Shown piece by piece: positions 20,397 to 27,981 of a stretch of DNA of 64,000 bases. The translations under genes and the position numbers were made by a program. Within the stretch, counting starts at the first letter, position 1; every line of letters starts with the position of its first letter. Source of the DNA: CAIMUS01 sp046347625. Lineage in GTDB: Bacteria > Pseudomonadota > Gammaproteobacteria > Competibacterales > Competibacteraceae. Where the stretch lies: NCBI GenBank assembly GCA_046347625.1, contig JAXMFU010000002.1, forward strand, positions 1,439,459-1,503,458, written 5' to 3'. Below the pieces are notes generated by a model that was not told where the DNA came from, searched no databases, and saw only the letters and a program-made list of their open reading frames with translations.

Positions 20397-20923
20397 CCCG
20401 GTATCACCAGCGCGATCTGATCGGCCCGGCGCAGGCGGCCGCGATCCGTAATCTGATCCAGGCACTGCTGGTGGGCGAACTGATCCGACCCAGTAAAACC
20501 CTGTGGTTGGCGTCCGCCTGGGTAAGCGATATCGAAGTTATCGACAACACCGCGCAGCAGTTCTCCGCCCTGGAACCCGATTGGACCGCCCGTCCGATCA
20601 GGTTATTGGAGACGCTGTGCGCCATTGCCCGCCGCGGCGCCGAAGTGGTGGTGATCTTGCGTGACGATCCCCACAACCGGCCGTTTGCCGGCCGGTTGCG
20701 CAGTACCCCGGCGTGGGGACAACGACCGATTCATCTGCTGCTGGAGCCGGATTTTCACGAGAAAGGTCTGCTGGGCGATGATTATTCCTTGGACGGCTCC
20801 ATGAACTTTACCTTCCGAGGGATTACCGTCAATGACGAACATCTGATCTATCGCACCGATCCGGCGGCTGTCGCCGAACGGCATCAGGTGATGGAAAGAC
20901 GCTGGCGGCGGCGATTGCCATGA
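20390..20923 (+). CDS. dpdK: DpdK, phospholipase D-like protein
   Basis: The 177-aa protein carries one PLD/HKD-type motif: HEKGLLGDD at residues 123-131 followed by GSMN at 136-139. PLD-family nucleases usually form a two-motif active site, so a single copy implies a dimer. In Dpd islands this is the likely DNA-cutting subunit of the restriction set. Its start overlaps the dpdJ stop and its stop overlaps the next gene by 4 nt. The upstream IS21 insertion may reduce its expression. Confidence 0.78.
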   Translation: MVTRYHQRDLIGPAQAAAIRNLIQALLVGELIRPSKTLWLASAWVSDIEVIDNTAQQFSALEPDWTARPIRLLETLCAIARRGAEVVVILRDDPHNRPFAGRLRSTPAWGQRPIHLLLEPDFHEKGLLGDDYSLDGSMNFTFRGITVNDEHLIYRTDPAAVAERHQVMERRWRRRLP

Positions 20924-22092
20924 TCGGCCAGGATCCGCAAATCGCTCAAGCCTTCCGGGCCGCCTGGGAACCCTTGGCTGGTCAAGGTGGCGCCGTGCCC
21001 GGAGCCGAACTCCTGAATACAATCACCGATGCGGAGTTCCCCGGCGCCCTGCTGCCCGCCCGTGGGTCCGATGGGATCCCGGTGTTTTATGCCGTTGCCC
21101 CTGATGCCCGCCGTTGGTATCTGCTCACCCCCTTGCTGACCGCCTTCGCCGGTCTGACCACGACCGACTTTTACGGTCCACCGACCGTTCTGAATCCAGC
21201 CGATTCGCTGGAAAAGCTGATCGTGGCCAGTGGTTGTCACGCTGCCGCCCGCTTGCGGGTCACCACAGCCACAGCGACCCTGGCGGAACGGGCGTTAGGG
21301 CGGCTCTATTCGACCTGGCGGCAGGCGCCGCATGGACGACGGGCTTTGATGGAATCTACAGGTGCGTTGCTCAGTCGATTCCATGCCGCGCTGGCGATTG
21401 GCGATGTCGCCACCGCTCGCACAATCCTGGCTCAGTTGGAGCACGAGCGGCGTCTGGATGCGCTTAATCTGAATTTCCTGGAGATTACGATGCGGTCCAC
21501 TGTGGGGGACTGGTCGGGGTTGCTGGCGCTGGAGTACCTGCCGCACGTGTTGGCGGCACGCCGTCCTCCGGCGGTATCGGCAGCCATCGCCGAGGCGGTT
21601 TGGCGCCAGCAGGTGGCGCCAGCGCTGGAAAGCGGCGGGGTCGCTGCCGCCATCGCAGTTTACCGGACCGAAACCCGGCAGTTCGCAGCAGTCTTAGGCA
21701 ATCTGCCACGCAACGCCCTACGCTGTGGGTTCGCCGTGATGGCGGTTGCCGTTCTCGCCGGCGATCTTGCTTATGCCGCCTTGATCGAGCGGATAGGTGA
21801 GGCTGGGATCGACGAGTTGCCGCCCGCGCTCGTGCAAGCCTTGCGTGAATGCCGACCCCTGTCTACTGCCCCGGTAGCGGCTGTCGTTACCGATCCACTG
21901 ACCGCCGCTCGTGCGGCGCTTCTCCAGGCGGCGCAGGAAGACAGTCTGGAGGTTTGTCTTGCCGCTCAATCTGCTGTTGAAAGCCTGAATTCGTCGGACC
22001 GGCAGACCCTGTTAGCCCAGCCGACCTATCGCGCCTTGTGGCGCTGTATCATCGCCCAGACCGGCGCGACCATTCCAGCGCCTGATAAGTAA
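20920..22092 (+). CDS. last gene of the Dpd restriction operon, unknown protein (possibly DpdD-related)
   Basis: The 390-aa protein starts within the dpdK stop (ATGA), so it belongs to the operon. It is Ala/Leu rich. The first third has beta-like segments with GIPVFYAVAPDARRWYLLTP; the rest looks like an alpha-helical repeat domain (tetratricopeptide-like segments such as AALAIGDVATARTILAQLE). No catalytic motif is seen. dpdD is the only member of the known restriction set otherwise missing, so this could be a DpdD or part of one, but I cannot show homology. The gene ends just before REP-like DNA and a truncated Rpn gene. Confidence 0.55.
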   Translation: MIGQDPQIAQAFRAAWEPLAGQGGAVPGAELLNTITDAEFPGALLPARGSDGIPVFYAVAPDARRWYLLTPLLTAFAGLTTTDFYGPPTVLNPADSLEKLIVASGCHAAARLRVTTATATLAERALGRLYSTWRQAPHGRRALMESTGALLSRFHAALAIGDVATARTILAQLEHERRLDALNLNFLEITMRSTVGDWSGLLALEYLPHVLAARRPPAVSAAIAEAVWRQQVAPALESGGVAAAIAVYRTETRQFAAVLGNLPRNALRCGFAVMAVAVLAGDLAYAALIERIGEAGIDELPPALVQALRECRPLSTAPVAAVVTDPLTAARAALLQAAQEDSLEVCLAAQSAVESLNSSDRQTLLAQPTYRALWRCIIAQTGATIPAPDK

Positions 22093-22115
22093 CTTAAAAT
22101 CGAAGCATCACCTGT

Positions 22116-22194
22116 GGGAGCGGCGCTCTCGCCGCGATCAAGCCAGTAGCGCGCACGGGTGCAGCGGCTAGGAATCGCGGCGGAGGCGCCGCCG
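22116..22194. repeat. inverted pair of REP-like palindromes
   Basis: A unit GAGCGGCGCTCTCGCCGCGAT at about 22118-22138 is followed in opposite orientation by ATCGCGGCGGAGGCGCCGCC at 22174-22193. Preceding CCTGTGG matches the flank seen with Pseudomonas-type REP units. It sits directly after the Dpd operon and could act as a transcription or mRNA-stability boundary. Confidence 0.6.
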
Positions 22195-22252
22195 AACAGA
22201 GCATCGAGGAGCGCACCCATGCCGGCTACCACCGCTATTCTGGAGGCCATCG

Positions 22253-22580
22253 AACGTTGTTACGCTATCTGGCGGCAGCGATGGTCACAGTCAGTGAAGC
22301 CGATGTCCGCCGCGCTTTGGTTGAGGTTCTACCGACTCTGGAGGAACGTATCATGCCGACAATGGTTGAAACCTGGCTGGAACAGGGTATCCAGGCGGGT
22401 GAGAAACGGATGTTGCTCCGCCTGCTGGAGCGACGTTTCGGCAACGTGCCGAAAACTTATCAGACTCGCATCACCGCTGCCGATGCCGATACCTTGCTGC
22501 TTTGGAGTGAGCGGGTACTGTTCGCACAACGACTGGCGGATGTGTTCAGCGAATCGCCACCCGACGAGCCGGCGGGGTGA
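22253..22580 (+). pseudogene. 5'-truncated Rpn-family (PD-(D/E)XK, DUF4351) gene
   Basis: From about 22253 the DNA closely matches the last third of the intact Rpn gene at 24967-25998 (LRYLAAA, ALVEVLPTLEERIMP, RLLERRFG, LLLWSERV). The N-terminal nuclease domain is absent. It also lacks the short tandem repeat that the intact copy has between LEQG and IQ(A/T)GEKR. So it is a decayed relative, not a recent exact copy. It lies between the REP-like repeats and the IS982 element. Confidence 0.75.
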
Positions 22581-22729
22581 AATCAACTCGGCAGGGAAAA
22601 CGTCGGGCCAAAGTGCAGCGTTGCCCGACTTACGATGACTGCATGACGAGCGGATGTAATAGCCTGGCCTGATCGGATTGTAGAATTACTCAACGATCAT
22701 GCTCTGTACGCGATGTGCAACTTTTCAGT

Positions 22730-23620
22730 TTAAGCAGTTACTACACCGTCTAACTGTAACGGCTCGCGACCCTGTTGGATATTGAGCCAGACGCCAACCG
22801 TATGCGCCAAGAGCTTGCGAGTCACTTGGTTGGTCAGATGCCAGGCATCGCGCGCCCGTGTTTTCGCCAACCCCAAACGCTGTTCCAGTTGGCTAATCAC
22901 GGTTTCAACCCGCTTGCGGACCCGCCGTAATAGCTTTAACCACCAGCGCGGCCGCGACTCGATCATGTTCTTCCGCACGGGGGTTTGCAGGTCGATCCCC
23001 ACGGCTTCACAATCCGCTTTGAATTGCGGGCGGATATAGCCTTTGTCACCCAGGAGCACACCGATAATCGCCTGCAAGACCTCATAGGCAGAATCGCGCT
23101 CATCGACATTGGCCGCCGTGATCGTGACCCCGACCACCACACCCCGCGGATCAATCAGTACGTTCGCTTTCAACCCGTAGTAGTGCTCATCCTTGGCCGC
23201 GCAGTAGCCGTAGTCAGCTTCGGCTTTCAGGTTCTGGCTGCGCGGGGCGCGCACTACGTGGCACACCTTAATCGGGAACCCGTCGATAAGATGGCAGTCT
23301 GCCGTATCTGCCCCCAGTTCCGTCACCAACTGCTGATGTAACAGCTGCTTCACTCGCCAGAGATTGGCAGCTTGGCGCACAAAGGTACTTCGATCCCCCA
23401 AGCCAGGAAACCAAGCCGCCCAGTGCTGCTTGAAGTATTCCCAAATGGCTTCATCGCCCTCATAACCCAGAAATTCACCCACAATCTCCATCGTGATCAC
23501 TTCGCTGTCCCTTAAGCGGGGAGCAAAACCGCGGGTACGGAGCTTCACGCCAGCGGTCACTTTTTCGAGCCCTAGCTCCACCCAACAAAACACGGTAATG
23601 ATAAACTCATCTATTGGCAT
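22730..23620 (-). CDS. IS982-family transposase
   Basis: The 296-aa DDE transposase shows the family's N-terminal segment LRDSEVITMEIVGEFLG, then catalytic-region motifs CHLIDGFPIKVC, GYCAAKDEHYYGLK and GDKGYIRPQFK, and the IS982-type C-terminus with RKRVETVISQLEQRLGL. It appears complete, but its upstream part of the IS is separated by the nested IS630 element, which probably removes its own promoter. Confidence 0.9.
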   Translation of the reverse strand: MPIDEFIITVFCWVELGLEKVTAGVKLRTRGFAPRLRDSEVITMEIVGEFLGYEGDEAIWEYFKQHWAAWFPGLGDRSTFVRQAANLWRVKQLLHQQLVTELGADTADCHLIDGFPIKVCHVVRAPRSQNLKAEADYGYCAAKDEHYYGLKANVLIDPRGVVVGVTITAANVDERDSAYEVLQAIIGVLLGDKGYIRPQFKADCEAVGIDLQTPVRKNMIESRPRWWLKLLRRVRKRVETVISQLEQRLGLAKTRARDAWHLTNQVTRKLLAHTVGVWLNIQQGREPLQLDGVVTA

Positions 23621-23663
23621 GGCTATCGTCCTCTGGGTTGGGAGGCTAGAGATTCTCTCAACT

Positions 23664-24831
23664 TATACCAAATGGTACTAAAATACTACTTTAAGCGGTA
23701 TCTGGTACCATTCCAATTTTTTGAAGGGCATCGACGATAAAACTCCTTCGGGTTAATGAGGCAAAGAAAGCTTTCGGTTTGGATAAGAAAAGTTGATTGA
23801 GCGTCTTTTTCAAGACCTCTAAATTAGGAAAAATCTGATTAGCAATTTCACCTTTAGCCCAGTCCCATACCTGCTCGGATGGGTTCACTTGAGGGCTGTG
23901 CGGGGGTTGATAAAGGAGCATCACAGTAGCCGGCATGATCAGTTCATTTCCACCGTGGAAGCGCGCATTGTCGGTTTGGATGACGTGGAAATCCGTGGAG
24001 TACTGTTGCGAAAAATCATTGAGAAATTGCTGAAAATTTTCCGTATTGACGCGCTCATACGTTTGAAGCATGCATTCACCCGTCAACGGTTCTACCACGC
24101 CGTACAAATAGAAGGCTTTAAACAGCCACTGTACCTTGACCAGGGGGTTGACTTTTTTCAGGGTAAGCCGCCGGCGCGTGATCGTCTTTACGCCAAACCG
24201 GCTTTCGTCCTGGGTCCAATAGCGAATGCTGGAATATCTTTCTAAACAAGGACTTGCTATCTCATTTAGATTGGCTGGCACCGTTTTTTTTTAACTTCTT
24301 CCACCGCTTCTGGATCGTGATCAACGGCATACGGCCGAGGGACTTTGAGGTCAGCTTTAAGCCGATATTTAACGGTCCCGAAAACGGTTGAATACGGGAC
24401 TTCCAACCCCTGCGTTTCTTGGAGCCAAACTTGGATGGCTTTATAACTGGCAAACCCTTCCGGTTGGGCGAGTTTTTCTTTTAATTGGCATTGAAGGTCC
24501 ACCGGGATAGAAGGGGCTAAATTGCCACCGCGATAATTGAGATGAAGTAACCCATTTAATCCTCGCTGGCGGTAAGTATCGATCCATGGGCCGAGGCCAA
24601 ACTGACTCCGATTTAACAATTTTCCCAGCGCTTGCCGGGTCTTCGCTTGACCGGTTTTATACCAGTACAGAAACTGTAAGCGTTCACGCCGGCGGACCTC
24701 GTTCTCTTGCTTGAGCAAAGTTTCTAGGGTTTCGGGTGACTCTGTCACCTCAAATTTGAGCACTCAGCACATATTCATTTCTCCATACTAAATGCCTATA
24801 TAATACATGATTTTAGTAGGATTTGGTATTA
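23664..24831 (-). mobile_element. IS630-family element nested in the IS982 element
   Basis: Terminal inverted repeats TACCAAATGGTACTAAAAT (from 23666) and the complement of ACCAAATCCTACTAAAAT (to 24829) are flanked by TA on both sides (23664-23665 and 24830-24831). TA target duplication is the hallmark of the IS630/Tc1-mariner group. It carries one transposase gene in two overlapping frames. Confidence 0.85.
23691..24763 (-). CDS. IS630-family transposase, two frames joined by a probable -1 frameshift
   Basis: The first frame (24763 to 24266) encodes the HTH/homeodomain-like N-terminus, ending with EEVKKKRC. The second (ending at 23691) encodes the DDE domain: TQDESRFG (first Asp), VIQTDNARFH (second Asp) and PQVNPSEQVWDWAK (third acid). 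They meet at nine consecutive A residues on the coding strand (T run at 24284-24292). A -1 slip there gives VKKKTVPANLNE and a full transposase of about 355 aa. Programmed frameshifting at A runs is known in this family; simple gene decay is the alternative. Confidence 0.82.
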
Positions 24832-24870
24832 CGACGATAGTTGTGCCGCTTCAAGATCTACTTGGTAAAG

Positions 24871-24898
24871 TTGCACATCAGGTGCCCTGTAGTATAAT
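24871..24898 (+). promoter_or_regulatory. hybrid promoter formed at the IS982 right end
   Basis: TTGCAC at 24871-24876 lies inside the IS982 terminal repeat, and TATAAT at 24893-24898 lies just outside, 16 bp apart. Both are near consensus for a sigma70 promoter. It points to the Rpn gene (ATG 24967) and, if no terminator intervenes, to the giant operon from 26139. Confidence 0.6.
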
Positions 24899-24966
24899 GA
24901 GCGCTCCCAACGATAAAAATCGGGCCTGTTTACTTTCAGGCGCAACGCTCACCGAATGCCGCTATC

Positions 24967-25998
24967 ATGACCACCGAACTCAGTAACCCGCATGATCGTT
25001 TCTTCAAGGAAGTCTGGTCGCGCAAGGCCATCGGGCGGGATTTCCTGCGCCGCTATCTGCCCCGGGAGGTGGCGGCAATGCTCGATCTGAAAGCGCTGGA
25101 ACTGGTCAAAGGCTCGTTCGTCGACCCGCAACTGCACGAATATCACTCCGATCTGCTCTACCGGTTGCGGCTCAAGGACGGCGAAACGGCGTTGGCCTAT
25201 GTTTTGCTGGAACACAAACGCCATCCCCAGCGGTCGACGCCGCTACAATTGCTCGGCTACATCGTGCACCTCTGGCAGGAGGCGAACGAGCAGAGCAAAG
25301 GCGGCGGACGGGCGCCGCCGGTCATCCCGGTCGTGGTTTATCATGGTGAGCAGCCATGGCCCTACGGCCAGACCTTGCAAAGCGCCTTGCCGTTCCCGGC
25401 GCCGCTGGCGCCCTACCAGCCGAATTTCCGCTACGTGTTGTGCGACCTGAGTGGTCTGGATGCGGCTGAAATCCAAGGCCATGCGCTGCTGCGTGTGGCA
25501 TTGCTGACGATGAAATACATCGGTGACCCGCAGTTGGCGACACGGTTGCCGGAGATTTTCGGGTTACTTGCGGTGTTTGGCGAGCAGCGCACGGTGCTGG
25601 GTTATTTGGAAACGCTGTTACGCTATCTGGCGGCGGCGGCGGTCACGATCAGTGAAGCCGATGTCCGCCATGCTTTGGTTGAGGTTTTACCGACTCTGGA
25701 GGAACGTATCATGCCGACAATGGTTGAAACCTGGTTGGAACAGGGCCGCACCGAGGGGCTGGCCAAGGGGCTGGCCAAGGGGCTGGCCAAGGGCCGCACC
25801 GAGGGCATCCAGACGGGTGAAAAAAGAGTGCTGCTCCGCCTGCTGGAGCGCCGTTTCGGCAAGGTGCCGAAAACTTATCAGACCCGTATCGCCGACGCCG
25901 ATGCCGACACCTTGCTGCTTTGGAGTGAACGGGTCCTGGTCGCACAACGACTGGCGGACGTGTTCAGCGAACCGCCACCCGGTGAGTCGGCGGGGTGA
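24967..25998 (+). CDS. Rpn-family PD-(D/E)XK nuclease/putative transposase
   Basis: The 343-aa protein begins TELSNPHDRFFKEVW, the signature opening of the Rpn/PDDEXK_2 family. The nuclease core is visible as HSDLLYR with D62, then VLLEHK with E82 and K84. A DUF4351-like C-terminal region ends LLLWSERVL. Rpn proteins in Escherichia coli are DNA endonucleases that promote RecA-independent recombination, and some relatives act in phage defence. A short tandem repeat near residue 262 adds RTEG/LAKG units. A truncated relative lies at 22253-22580. Start choice is supported by the family N-terminus and the strong upstream promoter. Confidence 0.88.
   Translation: MTTELSNPHDRFFKEVWSRKAIGRDFLRRYLPREVAAMLDLKALELVKGSFVDPQLHEYHSDLLYRLRLKDGETALAYVLLEHKRHPQRSTPLQLLGYIVHLWQEANEQSKGGGRAPPVIPVVVYHGEQPWPYGQTLQSALPFPAPLAPYQPNFRYVLCDLSGLDAAEIQGHALLRVALLTMKYIGDPQLATRLPEIFGLLAVFGEQRTVLGYLETLLRYLAAAAVTISEADVRHALVEVLPTLEERIMPTMVETWLEQGRTEGLAKGLAKGLAKGRTEGIQTGEKRVLLRLLERRFGKVPKTYQTRIADADADTLLLWSERVLVAQRLADVFSEPPPGESAG
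25744..25804 (+). repeat. 12-bp coding tandem repeat in the Rpn gene
   Basis: GGGCTGGCCAAG occurs three times head to tail at 25756-25791 and encodes repeated GLAK units. It is flanked on each side by GGCCGCACCGAG, which encodes GRTE. The shorter pseudogene copy has none of these units, so this is a length-variable segment between the nuclease core and the C-terminal domain. Confidence 0.85.
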
Positions 25999-26138
25999 AG
26001 TCAGCTTGGTTGATCGGGCACAAGGACGTACCCGACAGGCGCCGCTGCAAATTGGGAAAATGTCGGGCTCCGCCTCACCTGCAAGACATTTGATTGACCA
26101 TCAGCCATCATTGTCATTCCCGATCAAAGAGTCCGTCG

Positions 26139-27967
26139 ATGCCGCAAATCAACGTTCTGTTCTGGAATCTCCAAAACCTCGGAGACCTCTCACCTTACCG
26201 CCACATACGGAGATTTCGCGCACAGTTCGTTGCCAGTGTGGCGCACCTTGCCCAGGCCGATGTGATCTGCATTCAGGAACTCAAGCAGAGTGGGGCCAAC
26301 CATGACCTCCCCCAGCTACAGTCGGCGTTGAACCAATTGCCGGCGCCCTTCAACAATTGGTATTACGACTGGATCAAAGGAGCAATCAACAATACTCCCC
26401 ATCCCGGTGCCCAGCCGCCGTACAACACCGCCGCTCACCTTATGTGGAGTTTGAACCACTTCGAAGGTTATGCAGTGTTCTGGAACCAGAACATTGCTAA
26501 GTTCAAAGTCACCCAGGCGCCTCCCATCGTTCCGCCGGGCGGTGTCCCCGCCCTCAACACCCAGTCCGAGACCGTGCGTATGATGGGCCTAGCGGGCGGC
26601 GGAGCGGCAGGTATGCTGCCAGTGCCCGGCTTGCCGGTGCCGGCAGGCGGCATCACTGTACCCGGTGGCGGAGCAGGCTATACATTGCCGATCGGCACCA
26701 CCGCTCCCGCTGGAGCCGTTATCGCCGGGGTGCCACCGGGCGGGGTGGTAGCGGCAATGGCAGTGGCGGCGGGGCTGGTGCTGCCGGCGGGTACTCAGAT
26801 CGGGCCAGCTGGCGTGACCACCAACGTAGCGGTCAACGGCGTCAACCCCGTGGTAGTGCCAGGTGGCTACACCCTGACCGAGCCGCTGACCCTGCCGGCA
26901 GCCGGCACAGTGCTGGTGCCTGAACACGCCGCCAGCCTGGTGCTGTTGGGCCGCAACATCGCCGCCGGACCCCCCGGTAGGAATCCTCGCGCCTTCAACG
27001 GTGACGTCTCCGCTGCCACCCCTTACTTCGTTCCGGGCGCTCTCTATAACTGGGACTGGCTGTGGTTTACACGCGGTAGAAACCATCCCGCCGCCATGTT
27101 GGGGACGCGCCGGCCCTGCTACATCACCCTGGACGTCAACCGCAACCCCCCCGTCGTTCCAGCCAACCGCTTGGTGCCGGTGATCGTCTACCACGCGCCC
27201 AGCGCCGCACCGGCTTCGTGTTCCGGCATGCAGCGGGCTGCCTATTCCCAGCCCATGTATCAAGCCTACGACCCGGCGGGGGCATGGATCGACTGTACCT
27301 TCTCGGTGCTGGGCGGCGACTTCAACGTTGAAACCGATGCGGTCCCCTACGCCTACAACGCTTTCCGCGACAATTTCGGCCCAGGAGGTGGCAACCCAGG
27401 AGGTGGCGCCAATGCTACGGCAGGGATCTACAACGCCGCACCACCAGGACTCACTCGGGCCGCCAACGTCCTGAACAAGTCCACCGTGCAAATCAACGGC
27501 GGGAATGGGTTCGGGGCACCGATCTTCTCACCGAATACTGATAATTACCGGTGGATGGCCATCGATAACGTCTTCTACCGCGGTTTCGCTGCACCTGCTG
27601 CAGGTGCAGCACTTGGTGCAGGGATGGCGGTGGCTCAAATATTTGATCAATTACCGGCGGTCACCATCGCAGGGGGCGCGCCCCCCATTCCAGCAATCCA
27701 GAATTTCACTTTGGAGCCGACTTTCAGAAACAACATGGACGTAATAGCGGGGATTATTCCTGGTCCCGCTATGCCCGCGCCCGACATCAACGATATGACT
27801 TCGACCTTAACTGACATCGCTTCCGGCCGCTTTGGATCAGGGGTACCACTCCCAGTTCCACTCCCCGCACCTCCCCAGGCAACGACACCCCGGCGCGGCG
27901 CGCTGCTGAATTCATTCACCTGTGCATCAGCGACCACCAGCCGGTCCTGTTCACCATGCAACTCTGA
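26139..27967 (+). CDS. endonuclease/exonuclease/phosphatase-fold hydrolase with low-complexity insert; frameshifted near 3' end
   Basis: The frame opens at 26094, but the ATG at 26139 starts the family's first strand (VLFWNLQNLG). Further EEP motifs are IQELKQ (catalytic Glu), LGGDFNVE and MAIDNVFYRG. Residues about 140-290 are a Gly/Pro/Ala-rich collagen-like insert. In the long frame the last EEP motif is missing and the protein ends in unrelated residues at 27989. Two bases off, the same DNA encodes AAEFIHLCISDHQPVLFTMQL and stops at 27967. That is the expected catalytic SDH ending, so a frameshift or sequence error lies around 27850-27890. Members hydrolyse phosphodiester or phosphomonoester bonds (DNA, lipid, nucleotide). 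It is first in a seven-gene operon; the next start is 14 nt downstream of 27967. Confidence 0.75.
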
Positions 27968-27981
27968 TCGGGTGAGACACC

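Larger units (their letters stand above)
22712..24879 (-). mobile_element. IS982-family element, split by a nested IS630-family element
   Basis: The terminal inverted repeat GATGTGCAACTTT is at 22712-22724 and its complement AAAGTTGCACATC at 24867-24879. The IS982-type transposase lies near the left end. Without the 1.17-kb IS630 insertion the element would be about 1.0 kb, the normal size for the family. Terminal bases outside the 13-bp repeat are uncertain. Confidence 0.75.

Noticed and set aside
2882..20923. DISARM-like defence system, because helicases and a PLD protein occur together
   Set aside because: The presence of a TGT-like DpdA, DpdB-like proteins, DpdC and QueD in the same window, and the helicase order, fit Dpd much better; no DISARM methylase is present.
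25744..25804. CRISPR-like repeat
   Set aside because: The units are 12 bp, in frame in a coding sequence, and have no spacers.
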